DNA of 64,000 nucleotides from Eriocheir sinensis (GCF_024679095.1 NC_066513.1:6972041-7036040), one strand, 5' to 3'; counted from the stretch's first letter, positions 1 through 10,424 are shown. The notes: generated by a model from the sequence alone, not told the origin. A program made the numbers and translations.

Positions 1-235
1 CCAATGAGCTCTCATGAAACAACTCAAGTGAAATTACCTTTCTGAACATAAAAGTTCTTTATGCATTACAAAAATAATTGTTCTTTTACTCAATAGCATA
101 AGCAGCATGAACTCACAAATGAAAAGTGACATTACCTTCCTGAACATAAAGTTAATATTCATATAAAAGAAACAGAGAACACTTTGTCCTTATCTTTGTT
201 CAGTGAAGTTATGAGTTAGTTGGCAGCAAAAATTA
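1..235. other. Non-coding flank, probably intron or downstream DNA
   Basis: AT-rich DNA with no convincing ORF or transposon end. A short duplicated phrase (aagtgaaattacctttctgaacataaa and a similar one near 127) suggests a degenerate direct repeat. Confidence 0.4.
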
Positions 236-405
236 TTATTATTTTTTTTTTACAACAAAGGAGGCAGCTCAGGGGCACAAAAAAAGGAAACAATAATAAA
301 AAAAGCCCGCTACTCGCTGCTCCTAAAAAAGAATCAGAAGAGGTGGCCGAAAGAGAGGTCAGTTTCGGGAGGAGAGGTGTCCTGATACCCTTCTCTTGAA
401 AGAGT

Positions 406-867
406 TCAAGTCGTAGGCAGGAGGTAATACAGATGAAAGAAGATTGTTCCAGAGTTTACCAGCGTGAGGGATGAAAGAGTGAAGATGCTGGTTAACTCTT
501 GCACAAGGGGTTTGGACAGTACAGGGATGAGCATGAGTAGAAAGTCATGTGCAGCGGGACCGTGGGAGGTGGGGAGGCATGCAGTTAGCAAGTTCAGAAG
601 AGCAGTCAGCGTGGAAATATCGATAGAAGATAGAAAAGAGGCAACATCGTGACGGAATTTAAGAGATAGAAGACTTTCAGTAGGAGGAGGAGAGCTGATG
701 AGACGAAGAGCCTCAGACTCCACTCTGTCCAGGAGAGCTGTGTGAGTGGAGCTCCCCCACACATGACATGCATACTCCATATGAGGGCGGACAAGGCCCC
801 TGGATGTGGATAGCAACTGTGCGGGGGAGAAGAACTGGTGGAGACGATACAGAACGCCCAACCTCAA
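406..867 (-). pseudogene. Jockey copy 1 RT C-terminal region
   Basis: The minus-strand reading contains LYRLHQFFSPAQLLS, then RGLVRPHMEYACHVWGSS and LDRVESEALRLI, the conserved thumb and C-terminal connection of Jockey-superfamily RTs. The RNA-binding end of the protein is Leu/Pro-rich and decays toward the A-rich 3' tail. It matches the copy at 58621-59032 almost line by line, which confirms the family. It is non-functional because the RT core is interrupted. Confidence 0.75.
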
Positions 868-1046
868 GGAAGCTGATTTAGCGAGAGAGGAGATGTGAAG
901 TTTCCAGTTGAGATTTTGAGTTAAGGATAGACCGAGGATATTTAGTGTTGAAGAAGGTGACAGCTGAGTGTTGTCGAAGAATAGGGGATAGGTGTTTGGA
1001 AGATTGTGTCGAGTTGATAGATGGAGAAATTGAGTTTTGAGGCATT

Positions 1047-1351
1047 CATCATCATCATTTCATCGACACCTGCTCCTAGGAGCTCCCACCAGGGGATGGC
1101 CACGGCAGAAGAGCTTCCAACTTTCTCTATCCAGACACTCCCTCCTTGCCTGCTCAAAGTTTCTCAAAGATCTTTCCCCCCTCTCCCTAACGTACTCTTG
1201 CACCCTATCCCTCCATTTCACTGGAGGTCGTCCTCTAGCACTCCCTCCCTCTATCTCACTCACATACACCCCTCTGGTCATCTTACTCTCCTCCATTCGC
1301 TCCATGTGGCTAAACCACTTTAAAGTCTGTCGCTTCACTTCTTCCACCAGA
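1047..1351 (-). mobile_element. 5'-truncated LINE with 10-bp target duplication
   Basis: Insert of 305 bp flanked by perfect copies of TTGAGGCATT (1037-1046 and 1352-1361). The empty site is visible in the related Jockey copy at about 59247-59264. The minus-strand reading LKWFSHMERMEESKMTRGVY followed by RGRPPVKWRDRVQEYVRERG matches the C-terminus of RTE-like LINE RTs (RW-GH-ERM, then GRPR--W). The 3' end is a short (ATG)n tail next to the target duplication, as expected for such LINEs. It is a classic target-primed, 5'-truncated insertion. Confidence 0.82.
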
Positions 1352-1361
1352 TTGAGGCATT

Positions 1362-2009
1362 GAAGGACACAAGGTTCCTTCTACCCCAATCGAAAATGGC
1401 AGTAAGGTCTGAGGTTAAGCATTCTGCAGCCTCCAATCTGGAGTCGTGTACTTCCTGTTTAGATGGCCTTCTATTGAAAGAAGTTGAATAATGCAGAGTG
1501 GAGTCGTCGGCGTATGAGTGGACAGGACAGTTTGTTATGGAAAGATCATTGATGAATAACAGGAAGAGAGTGGGTGATAGGACAGAGCCCTGTGGAACAC
1601 CACTGTTGATAGGTTTAGGGAAAGAACAGTGACCGTCTACCACCGCAGAGATAGAACGGCCAGAAAGGAAACTGGAGATAAAGGAACAGAAAGAGGGATA
1701 GAATCTGAAAGAGGGCACTTTAAAAAGCAAAGACTTGTGCCAGACTCTATCGAAGGCTTTCGATATGTCTAGCACAACTGAGAAAGTTTCGCCGAAATGG
1801 CTAAGAGAGAATGACCAAGAGTCAGTTAAGAGAGCAAAAAGATCGCCAGTAGAACGTCCCTTGCGAAACCCAAACTGGCGATCAGATAGAAGGTTAAAAG
1901 TGGAAAGGTGCTTCTGAATCTTCCAATTAAGGATTGATTCAAAAGCTTTAGATAGACAGCAAAGGATTGGAATGGTCACCCTTCTTAGGCACAGGCTGTA
2001 TGAAGGCAT
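1362..2009 (-). pseudogene. Jockey copy 1 reverse transcriptase core
   Basis: The minus-strand ORF carries classic LINE RT motifs: QFGFRKGRST, VVLDISKAFDRVWH, SGVPQGSVLSPTLFLLF and the catalytic HSYADDSTLH box. The Jockey assignment is from overall motif style (LLSCLSKAFESI upstream, SYADDSTLH). The reading is cut at 1352-1361, where a LINE fragment is inserted. The upstream part of the RT region (2010-2550) is present but frameshifted. Confidence 0.85.
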
Positions 2010-2561
2010 ACTTCCAGCAGGAAGGAAAGGTAGATGTTGATAGGCAGAGACAAAAGAGTTTGACCAGGCAGGGTGTCAGCACGGAAGCACAGTTTTTAAG
2101 GACAATAGGAGGCACTCCATCAGATCCATAAGCCTTCTAAGAGTTGAGGCCAGAGAGGGCATAGAAAACATCATTATAAAGAATCTTAATAAAAGGCATA
2201 AAGGAGTCAGAGGGGGGATGAGTAGAAGGAATATGCCCAGAATCATCCAGGGTGGAGTTCTTACAGAAAGTTTGAGCGAAGAGTTCAGCCTTAGAGATAG
2301 ATAAGACGGCAGTGCTCCCGTCAGGGTTAAGGAGAGGAGGGAAAGAGGAAGAAGTGAAATTGGTGGAGATATTTTTGGCTAGGTGCCAGAAGTCACGGGA
2401 AGAATTAGAAAAAGCAAGGTGTTGACATTTTCTATTGATGAAAGAGGTTTTGGTAAGTCAGAGAATAGATTTGGCACGATTCCAGGCTGAAATATAAAGA
2501 TAATGGTTAGCAGGAGTGTGAAGGCTCTGGTACCTTTTGTGAGCTGCCTCTCTATCTTTAA

Positions 2562-3393
2562 CCCTTTCATTGCTAAACGCTTGCAGCAGGCGTTAGGCGT
2601 ATTTGCTGGTGGCGCTAAACGCTCGCTGCGACCTCCAGCCGCACTGAAATCTCCCATGTATGAAAGTGTTCCAACACTAATTCTCACAACACAGGATTGC
2701 CAATTGAGTGGGTTCTTCACTAAATTTGGTGGAAAATCATGTCAGCCCAGCATGGAAAATGTACGGACGAGCCACTGGTGGATGTTAATTGTTGACCAAT
2801 ATAGTGACATTTTTGCATAGCTTCACCTGTCACATGACTGATATTTTGACCAAGTAGTTGTAAATTTTGCAGTTGGCAATACTGCCCTGCCAGCACCCCA
2901 TCATCACGAGATCTACAGTAGTTGCCTTATGGCTGACCGTCACGCACGTATAAGTGTACGTCTTCACAGGCAACACCCCCTGAACGTGCCTGTACTTTTG
3001 CAGGAGAGGCTTACATTACCGAATCGTATAGATCTTGGCCTCCTCTTTCCAATGCTGTTGTTGTTCTTTAGCTGTGATGAATAGTTTTTGAGATTCAGAG
3101 GTTAAAAGAGCGAGCACTGGCGTCACTTGCTGTTGGTGCTAAAAGCTCGCTGCGAGCACCAGTCGCACTCACAGCAAAAAACATCCCCTGAACGTGCCTG
3201 TACATTCGCAGGGGAGGCTTACATAACCGAAACTTATAGATCTTGGCCTCCTCTTTCCAATGGTGTTTTTGTTTTGTAACTGTGATGAATAGTTTTTGAG
3301 ATGTAGCGGTTAAAAGAGATCCTCTTCCCCCGCTGGGGTGCCCGAGCATGCCTGAGGGGATAGTCTCGTTGCGAACGCTTAGGAATGAAAGGG
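2562..3393. mobile_element. piggyBac-type MITE, copy 1 (TTAA flanks)
   Basis: An 832-bp element with inverted ends CCCTTTCATTGCTAAACGCT and (reverse complement of the right end) CCCTTTCATTCCTAAGCGTT. It is bordered on each side by TTAA (2558-2561 and 3394-3397). CCC...GGG ends on a TTAA target are the signature of piggyBac elements. It contains no transposase. The body carries two copies of a subterminal phrase around tgaacgtgcctgtac. It interrupts the Jockey LINE; the uninterrupted relative at 61431-61440 reads ctttgacagc, close to the expected empty site. Confidence 0.8.
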
Positions 3394-3397
3394 TTAA

Positions 3398-4307
3398 CAG
3401 CACGAGAACAAGCATGATTAAACCAAGGCTTTTTAGCATGAGGAGTAGATAAAGAACGTGGAATGTATGCCTCCATTCCAGAGACAATCACCTCTGTAAT
3501 GCGCTGGGCACACACAGAGGGGTCTCTATCCTGGAAGCAGTAATCATTCCTCAGGTCGTCCCACCGAGCTGAAGCAAAATGCCAGAAGCATCGCCTCTTC
3601 AGTGGGTCCAGAGGATGAACAGGAGCGATAGGACAGGATACAGAAATAAGGTTGTGATCGGAGGAGCCCAACGGAGAGAACAGTTTGACGGAGTAAGCAG
3701 AAGGATGAGAGGTAAGGAAGAGGTCTAGAATGTTGGGCCTGTCTCCAAGACGGTCGGGAATACGTGTAGGGTGCTGGACCAACTGCTCTAGATCGTTGAG
3801 GAGAGCAAAGTTGTAGGCTTGTTCACCAGGCTGGTCAGTGAAAGAGGATGAAAGCCAAAGATGGCGGTGAACATTGAAATCTCCCAAGATGGAGATTTCA
3901 GCGAAGGGAGAGTGAGTCAGGATGTGCTCCACTTTAGAGTTCAAATAGTCAAAGAATTTAACATAGTTAGTAGAGTTAGGTGAGAGATAAACAGCACAGA
4001 TGTATTTAGTAATAGAATGACAATGAAGTCTTAGCCAGATGGTGGAAAATTCATAAGAGTCAAGGTCGTGGGCACGAGAGCAAGTGATGTCGTTGCGCAC
4101 GTAGACGCAACATCCAGCTTTGGATTGAAATTTAGGATAGAGACAGTAGGAGGAAACAGAGTAGAGATTGCTGTCAGTAGCCTCAGAAACCTGTGTTTCA
4201 GTGAGGAAGAGAAGGTGAGGTTTAGAAGAGGAGAGATGGTGTTCCACAGAATGGAAATTAGAACTAAGACTGCGAATGTTGCAGAAATTGATAAGGAGGA
4301 GGTTCAA
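3398..4307 (-). pseudogene. Jockey copy 1 APE-type endonuclease domain
   Basis: Minus-strand reading of about 300 residues with the order of motifs expected for the apurinic-like endonuclease of LINEs: an N-terminal NIRSL, the catalytic Glu in FLTETQ, GDFNVH, and the terminal SDHN. This domain nicks target DNA to prime reverse transcription. The reading is open over the domain but is interrupted at about 3397 by a piggyBac-type MITE. The ORF tail from 3234 to 3397 lies inside that MITE and is not LINE protein. The LINE reading resumes on the other side (2557 down to about 2400). Confidence 0.82.
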
Positions 4308-4667
4308 GGAGTTATCAAGACACCTCTCAAGTCGGCAGCCAGAAAGGGAGTCCCTGAGGGAATTTATGGTCCCCCCCCCCCAGGCGGGGACTCCGAGGCA
4401 GTGTTATTGTGCGCCATTTTGAATTTTGAATTTAGGGAAAAAGTGTGTATGTTGTGTGAATGTAGTCTGGTGTGGAAAGAGAGAGGATTTGTCTTTAGAG
4501 AGCATGCTGAACTACTCTCCGGTGTTGATGAGACAAAAGGGAAACGGTTAGTGAGGACATGGGAAGGGTCTTTGGAGGGCTTCAGCACCCTCCTCGCTTC
4601 CCATATAGCCTCACTGGGAGTAGCTCAGGCCTGTTCGGTAGGTGTCTTCCTACCTACTCCACCTAAA

Positions 4668-4871
4668 TCACGAATCACACTGGATGGCCCTCTGGCCCCA
4701 CTTCACTGCCTTGCTACAAAGTTGGCAAGGGTACCTGAGGCAATAAGGGCCAGGGTTGACCATAGCACCCGTGTCTCCACATAGAAGCAGCAAAAGGAGG
4801 ATGGTGTGCTGTTTGTGTATCTTTGTTTTGTTGTTGGTGTGCCGATTGAAACACTGAACCACGGTGTGCAA
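4668..4871 (-). pseudogene. Jockey copy 1 N-terminal PHD/zinc-finger-like segment
   Basis: The minus-strand reading ends CQLCSKAVKWGQRAIQCDS. The CxxC spacing followed by AIQCDS resembles the start of PHD-type zinc fingers found in the first part of some Jockey/CR1-superfamily proteins. The expected continuation (Cys/His and a Trp) is hit by a stop immediately after QCDS, although FRW follows in the same frame. It is therefore a broken relic. The zinc-finger call rests on a short motif only. Confidence 0.5.
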
Positions 4872-5329
4872 AAACGATTGTTGTGTATGAGTGCTTGTTT
4901 ATGACTGATGTGAGTTTGTTGTTTGTGTCCTCAAATGTGTTAATGAGTGTAGTATAAGTGCTATGTGTATAAATGTGGTGATCAGGAAGGCACTGTGTAT
5001 AACGGAATAATCAGTGGCGGATCTAGAAAATAATTTTGGGGTGGCACTTTTTTTTTTTTTCCAAATACAGGGGGGTCGCCTGATATGCGAACTTGGGATA
5101 TGCGAACCACCTCATATGCGACCTCCTTCCTCCCTCCCTCCCCCCCTTGGGGGGTGGAGCACGTGGGAGCGGTGACTTGACTCGGTAGTAAGAGAAAAGT
5201 TTTTTTTTCATTCATTTCATGTTCCCGACTTCGCTAACATCCATTTCCTACCAAATAATGAACTTGCTGTTACTCACTTCCCGAAGGAAGGGAAATAAAC
5301 AATGGCGCAATCTGGCAACTCTACTCTCC
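4872..5329. other. Non-coding stretch with MITE-like remnants
   Basis: No gene. It holds the phrase cagtggcggatctag near 5014, which resembles the hAT-type end at 33025, then a T-run and a C-rich run (5137-5150). It also has Tigger-like text about 5085-5125 (gatatgcgaacttgggatat). No matching second ends were found. Confidence 0.4.
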
Positions 5330-5640
5330 ATACAAGTCCATACAAGTGTTGAAAAGTGATGGGGCAAGGACACAGCCCGGCCTCACTCCCGTATTCACGG
5401 GAAAGAAGCTGGACAAGCCCCCCCACACTTCACAGCACTCTGTTCCAGATTACAGGCCAGTCAGCAAACCAATAGTCCTCGCAGAACTCCCACGGAGTTG
5501 CAGAAGATCCCAGAGTGCCTCGCGATGCACTGAGTCAAATGCCTTCTTGAGATTGACATAGGCTGTCGAAACTCACGTCGGCACTCCACCAGTATGTGAA
5601 GTGCTAGGATACGGTCAGTTGTTGACTTACCAGGTTAAGA
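5330..5640 (-). pseudogene. RTE-like LINE RT fragment
   Basis: The reverse complement reads KAFDSVHREALWDLL, then CEVWGG...PVNTGVRPGCVLAPSLF across frameshifts. This is the palm region of an RTE-like RT with the GVRQGCVLAP box. The same family is seen at 61860-62240. Only about 100 codons remain. It is a dead fragment with no boundaries that I can define. Confidence 0.65.
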
Positions 5641-5897
5641 GTTGAAAAAAATTGTTTACAGTGTGTTTCTATTGCACCATCACTTAGTACTAAATTATTT
5701 TCTTATTCTGTCACAGAGGAAGAACCTGAAAATTAAGCCAGTCTATCTAGATTACCTTTCTTGTATCTATTCCCTTGTCCCATGGAATCGGCTGTGGCCC
5801 CTGTACTGAAGTGATTCCCAACTCCCAAGACTTTTGTGGTACCCAGACAGGCATTCCTGCTATTAGTTCAGCAAATCAAGGGTTGAGTGTAACAACA

Positions 5898-5980
5898 ATA
5901 TTTATAATAATAACACTAATAATAACAATAAGAATAAGAATAATCTAAGAATAATAGTACTACTACTACTACTACTACTA

Positions 5981-6023
<43 letters not shown>
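5898..6023. repeat. (TAA)n/(TAC)n microsatellite
   Basis: Interrupted trinucleotide tract, ending in a clean (TAA)n of about 40 bp. It produces Leu/Ile/Val homopolymer-like ORFs that are not genes. Confidence 0.9.
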
Positions 6024-6024
<1 letters not shown>

Positions 6025-6239
6025 CCCTGAGTGGAGGCTACGGGTGGGGGCACATACCTCATGGTTAAAGCAAGGTAATGGATACTTGGTATAGAATGGG
6101 TGCGAGACATCACAGCCCCCCCTGACAGTACTTCTCTTCAATGTCACAAGGGATGTAACAGGGGAGAGAGCATGTTATGGATAAGAAGTATAATTAGTTT
6201 GATATTTCAAGGTTTGTGCAATTGGGAGTTGCAGCTTAC

Positions 6240-6509
6240 CTGGGTCTGAATGCTTGACCTGCGACTACGGATGCCAGAGTCCTTTCTGGGATCCTTGATT
6301 GTCACAGTTCCAGGTGATTTTTCAGGAGGCTCCTTGGTGCTACTGGCATCTGTCTGATGTAGAGTGGGGTCTGGGAGGGAAGGCTGCACAAGGGTTACAG
6401 GGGCAGTTGTGATGGTAGGTGTGAGGGTAGAGGGGCTATGGCCCTCACTCTCACTTGTCCCATCAGTCTCTCTCCCTAACCCACCCCAAAACTCGCTTAA
6501 GTAGTTTAA
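6240..6509 (-). CDS. Host gene exon C (internal exon)
   Basis: Coding exon of 270 nt (90 codons) on the minus strand, phase 0 at both ends. The acceptor is preceded by a run of 13 T and ccag; the donor is ACCCAG/gtaagc. It follows exon B in frame, since exon B ends in phase 0. The peptide starts LNYLSEFWGGLGRETDG, continues through a Ser/Thr/Pro-rich stretch (residues about 20-60), and ends with a basic Ser cluster RKDSGIRSRRSSIQTQ. RRSS fits a PKA-type site (inference). There is no transmembrane or enzymatic signature. The peptide reads beyond both splice sites into intron, so it is not a stand-alone ORF. The gene is not recognised; a large, alternatively spliced signalling or cytoskeletal protein would fit, but that is only a guess. 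Confidence 0.7.
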
Positions 6510-6829
6510 CTGGAAAAAAAAAAAAATAACAAGAACTTCAATACCCATACTTAGCAGGATCCAGGTGACATTGTTATGAAGAAAAAAATCACTTCGATAG
6601 GAATGACGCATATAATATTGAAGTGAACAATAACAACACATTATCTTCAACTTACACGGTCTAGTTTTACTAAACTTTGGATGAACAGAGTCACACTTTC
6701 GAAGCTTAAAAATTTTAGCTGATGAATGTACATTGAGTATGAGGAATGTTATGGGGAAGATTATGTGTGCAAAGTTAGAGTGCTATTGCAGGGAGAGATT
6801 TGAGGATCTTTTCCACTTTTCCTTAATTT

Positions 6830-7255
6830 GGATGACCCTGCAGCTGTCACATTTATCTCTGAAGCTGAACTATTCACTCTTTGTAAATCCACTCTGGAAT
6901 TAATCATGGCATATTTCTAATCATCTCCATCTGACTTCCATATGCCTGTTATCAAAATTCACAGCAATGATATTTTCTATGCCCTCTCTGCCCTGAATCC
7001 TTAGAAGTCTTATGGACACAATGAAGTGTCTCCTATTATTCTCGAAAACTGTGTTTCTGTGTCGACACACTGCCTAATCAAACATTTTAATCTTTGCCTT
7101 TAAACATCTATCTTTCCTTTCTCCTGGAAGTATGCCTACATAGAGCCTGTGCCTAAGAAGGGTGACCACTACATATATTCAAACTACCATTATGTAGCTT
7201 TGCTTTCTTATCTTTTTATAGCTTCTGAGACAAACTTTAACAGAAAATTTCTTAA
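6830..7255 (+). pseudogene. Very decayed Jockey-type RT fragment
   Basis: A plus-strand reading in one frame gives FFYALSALNP, then HNEVSPIILENC, SIFPFSWKYAYIEPVPKKGD and YVALLSYLF. It corresponds to the RT N-terminal part (FYALSGLNP...GPDGVPPIVLKNC...WKYA-IQPVPKKGD) of the Jockey family at 236-4871. There are several stops and substitutions. It is clearly older than the other Jockey copies here. Confidence 0.65.
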
Positions 7256-7304
7256 TCCCTTTGACCCAGAGTTAATTTTAAAGGAGCAGTACTGGATCTG
7301 AGAA

Positions 7305-7344
<40 letters not shown>

Positions 7345-7799
7345 GTTAAAAAGTTATTCCTGAAAAATTATAGCCTCTGAAACCCAAAGTAGGAAATGTA
7401 TCATAACTGTGGGTAATGCTAGTTTGGGATATAGGCATCTTCATCCTGTAGTAGGCAACACTAATCCTGTGGTGTCAGCAAAGTTGCCCCTCTGGTGCCT
7501 CTCAGTGTCTCAGGCAGTTCACGCCCACTCTAGTATGTCGCGACCACACGTACTCGTTCGATCTCTGTCACTTTCCATAGTATATACGGACTTTAGTTTA
7601 GTCAGTGGTCTATCCCATAATTACAAGTGCAGACAATTACCTGAACAACAATAACAGTGAGGTGATGAAATATTTCTTGCTCAACACCAACTCCAAGTGA
7701 TCGGCATGTGTTTGCATGCATGAGCAGTCAGGACTTTAGCTCCTCATATCAGGCATATCCACTACATTATAGGGCTTATATTGATATTTTTTTTTATTA
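7256..7799. other. Non-coding interval
   Basis: Apart from the (TC)n run I see no gene and no transposon end. The small ORF in it (7409-7654) has no recognisable feature. Probably intron. Confidence 0.4.
7309..7341. repeat. (TC)n microsatellite
   Basis: Pure CT dinucleotide run of about 33 bp. Confidence 0.95.
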
Positions 7800-8060
7800 C
7801 AGTACCCTCTCGAGTTTCGCGGTTGCATCATATCGAAGGTATGGCGCTAAACTTGAGGATCGCAAAACTTGAGGTATTGAAATCCATTTAAAAGCACTTA
7901 TTGGTTCCGACCCGTGGAAAATAATGACTTTTTCCCGACTTTAGGGTAGGTTCTGGACGAACCGTACATGTGGATGTACCGTACAAAAGCTCTCAAGAGT
8001 GAAAGAGAAAACGGAGTCACACAGCTCCGTCCCTCCATTTGAGCGCGGCAACCAACAGCG

Positions 8061-8575
8061 CATGAATGAGGTGAGTTTTTCGGTTTTTCGCATTCCTGAT
8101 GTAATATTTTGCCTTTAAATTATGGTTTGTGGTGCTTATGAATATGCTAGGAGTGTGAAGGTTAGGTATTGTACACCTAAATATGACTATATGTGATGAT
8201 ATGACGAGGTTTTAGTGATGTAGTCCACCACGTGTGTCGGTAAAGTTTGTTTTCATTTTAATGGCTGCCTGTGGATGTTTCGTACAGCTTGGCTTTTAAG
8301 TGTACGGAGTCTCCACATGTAAACAAAGATATTTATGCTGTTTGTGTGTTGAACTTTATTTGAAAATTGACAGATAGGCTACAGCAATATAGTCTAGGAT
8401 AGCATAAGGTATCTCATATGAAATTTAAAGATTCTGTTGCTTATCTAAATATTGTTTTCATTGTAATTGTTTTGTTGTTGTGTCCAGTTCAAGAATGGTG
8501 AAGGACACACTTGAATATAATAATGTATAGTATAGATATATGCCTTGTGACCTTTATTTATATTATTTATTTCAG
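8061..8575 (+). promoter_or_regulatory. Probable 5' exon end and intron of the CENP-B-domain gene
   Basis: Donor gaatgag/gtgagttttt at 8070/8071 and acceptor tatttatttcag/attgagccagg at 8575/8576 bracket an AT-rich 505-bp intron. A 5' ATG at 8062 would be out of frame with the main ORF, so the start at 8587 is preferred. Confidence 0.55.
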
Positions 8576-8586
8576 ATTGAGCCAGG

Positions 8587-9030
8587 ATGCCACGCAAGTT
8601 CATTCCCAAGAACCTCCGGGAGACAGACCGGACCAACCTCGAACTGGCATTCAACTACAGGATTGAGCACAACACCAGCATACGGAGGGCAGCTCGGGAG
8701 TTTGGTGTCAAGGTTATGACTCTGCAGGATGCCTTCACAAGGAGCAAAGCCAAATCTGATGGGCACACCTTTGTAATTCCCCAAGAAAATTTTAACAAGA
8801 TTTTCAACAAGAATCAGGAGGAAATGCTGTGCAAATATGCCATACATGTGGCAAGACTGTTCTATGGGATGACTCGCAAGGAATTTCGCCGACTTGCATA
8901 TGAGTATGCTGTGGCTTGCAAGTGCTCCAATATCCCTGCAAACTGGCATGCCACACAACTGGCAAACGAAAATTGGCTCCAGCGTTTCATCAGGTTTCCC
9001 TACTCTCTTCTTTCATATAATATCAAGTAG
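8587..9030 (+). CDS. CENP-B/Psq-type DNA-binding protein of a Tigger-like transposon
   Basis: Intact 147-codon ORF. Residues about 12-50 (RTNLELAFNYRIEHNTSIRR, then AAREFGVKVMTLQDAF) form a Psq-type helix-turn-helix. Residues about 72-135 (EEMLCKYAIHVARLFYGMTR, KEFRRLAYEYAVAC, NWLQRFIRF) form the CENP-B-type second helical domain. This is the N-terminal DNA-binding half of pogo/Tigger transposases, which binds the transposon ends in the nucleus. The DDE catalytic half is absent; the reading stops in PYSLLSYNIK soon after the domain. A likely 5' intron runs from 8071 (GAATGAG/gtgagt) to 8575 (tatttatttcag), with the ATG 11 bases into exon 2. aataaa occurs near 9113. It may act as a repressor of related elements (inference). 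Confidence 0.8.
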   Translation: MPRKFIPKNLRETDRTNLELAFNYRIEHNTSIRRAAREFGVKVMTLQDAFTRSKAKSDGHTFVIPQENFNKIFNKNQEEMLCKYAIHVARLFYGMTRKEFRRLAYEYAVACKCSNIPANWHATQLANENWLQRFIRFPYSLLSYNIK

Positions 9031-9676
9031 GCATTTTTGTTTGTTTTAAGCCTTGTAAGCTTTTTAAGGCAAAGAAGATAATGTAACCATATTTTTTCTC
9101 AACTTTTTGTGTAATAAAGGAAGATTCAAATTAAATCGCATTCTTTATTTCAACATATTTATCTTTTTATGTTGCAAATCATTTAAAATCAACATTGGGG
9201 TCTATTTTAACGGAATCTGGTGGCAAATTACAAATTTATTTAATTGTCTATTTTTTACAATTTTTTTGTTTGAGGCCTCATATACGTGTATGGATCATCC
9301 ATACCTGTGGACGATCCGTACACATCGAGATATTATTTTTAAAGCTTCATTTCACCAACTTATATTGTGGTGAAAAAACTGTGCTTACGAGAGAATATGG
9401 CGCAATGATTGTAATAATAAAGTGATCACTTCAAATTTAGGTTAATTCACAAAAAAAAAAATTTATGGATAAAAAAAAAAAAAAAAAAACTGTACGGTTC
9501 GTCCAGAACCTACCCTACTCCCTTGTTATTACAGTTTTTTCGATTTTACTCCCTTGTTATCTCAAAATACGTACAGGTAACTCTCGATTTACGCGAGTAT
9601 TGCGTTCTTGGAGAGGTCGCGTAAATAAAAAACAATGTAAATCAAACAAGAGGTAGGTTTCTGTCGAAAAATAAAA

Positions 9677-10335
9677 ACCGTATTTTTCAGCGTATAGCGC
9701 GCACCTTTTTCACATAAAAAATGCCTGAAAGTTTAGCCCTGCGCCTTGTACGCCGAATGTACAAATTTTTAATGATTGTTTTCTTCTTTGGGGTGTTTTT
9801 AAGGGTCTTTTTTGTCTTATCCAATAACAACGGCAAACTTTCCTTTATCATTGTATATAATCCTTCATAGTCCGTAGCTGGCTCATAATATGTTACCATA
9901 GAATACAGGGTGATCTAATAACTACTATACAAAATTGAAATCGATGGAGGATTGCCCATGCCTTGTTGTTATCCCGTTTTTCCGTCGGGCGCCATTTGTA
10001 TTATCTTGATCTTGATGTCACAGGTGGCTTGATTGTATGACTAAAGAGCAGTACAAGCTACATAAAAAATCATATTGGAAAAAAATATCCATGTGTTCAT
10101 TATTAATTATTAATATTAGTGAGAATAATGGGGTAAATATGATATCAGAAACTGTACATCATGAGTCTTGTACGAGGAGATATTTCGCGCAATACCAGCC
10201 CGGCCGCCATTTGCATTGTTTACAAACCACACAACCACACCCATACAACAAACAGCTGCATGGCGTGTGTCACCAGAAACGTGTGAATTGTGTCCTGCCT
10301 AGTTCTCTGTCATAACCTACGAGTGATGGTGGGAA
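9677..10335. mobile_element. Repeat beginning CCGTATTTTTCAGCGTATAG
   Basis: Shared with 37247-38925 at high similarity. The start resembles mariner-type ends seen in reverse at 35935-35990 (gggtgcgtcttgtatggcgg). No inverted right end was found, so the superfamily is uncertain. It lacks the piggyBac insert present in the other copy, giving an empty site at about 10029. Confidence 0.6.
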
Positions 10336-10360
10336 TAATATGCTTATTCACTTCATTCAG

Positions 10361-10364
<4 letters not shown>

Positions 10365-10420
<56 letters not shown>
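10365..10420. repeat. (GA)n microsatellite in MITE copy I
   Basis: Clean GA run. Copies II, III and IV of the MITE have (GA)n or (TC)n at the same relative place, so it belongs to the element. Confidence 0.95.

Positions 10421-10424
<4 letters not shown>

Larger units (their letters stand above)
236..4871 (-). mobile_element. Jockey-type non-LTR retrotransposon, copy 1 (decayed)
   Basis: Near full-length LINE on the minus strand. From 5' to 3' it carries a zinc-finger-like N-terminus (4668-4871), an APE-type endonuclease (3398-4307), reverse transcriptase (1362-2009) and the RT C-terminal region (406-1030). The 3' end is an A-rich tail, seen as tttttttttt near 240. The organisation is that of the Jockey superfamily. 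Frameshifts and stops make it a dead copy. Two later insertions are nested in it: a 5'-truncated LINE (1047-1351) and a TTAA-flanked MITE (2562-3393). A second, shorter copy of the same family is at 58456-61785 and serves as the empty-site reference for both insertions. Confidence 0.85.
7944..9515 (+). mobile_element. Tigger/pogo element encoding a CENP-B-type domain
   Basis: A 1572-bp element with perfect inverted ends: GGGTAGGTTCTGGACGAACC at 7944 and its complement ending at 9515, extending to GTACA. TA is duplicated at 7942-7943 and 9516-9517. Tigger-A copies at 19420-19450 (reverse orientation) keep the empty site, reading across gactttactcccttgtt without interruption, which proves the insertion. 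It carries one gene (8587-9030) with a visible 5' intron but no DDE domain, so it is a deletion derivative or a partner of an autonomous element. Confidence 0.87.

Noticed and set aside
2379..2720. Minus-strand ORF spanning a LINE/MITE border
   Set aside because: It runs across a transposon insertion junction, so it is a chance fusion; the LINE part is covered by the Jockey entry.
4068..4784. Plus-strand ORF of 238 codons
   Set aside because: Antisense shadow of the Jockey endonuclease and linker, which have clear motifs on the minus strand.
8572..8958. Minus-strand ORF of 128 codons opposite the CENP-B-type gene
   Set aside because: Shadow frame; the plus strand has the recognisable helix-turn-helix domains, splice sites and start.
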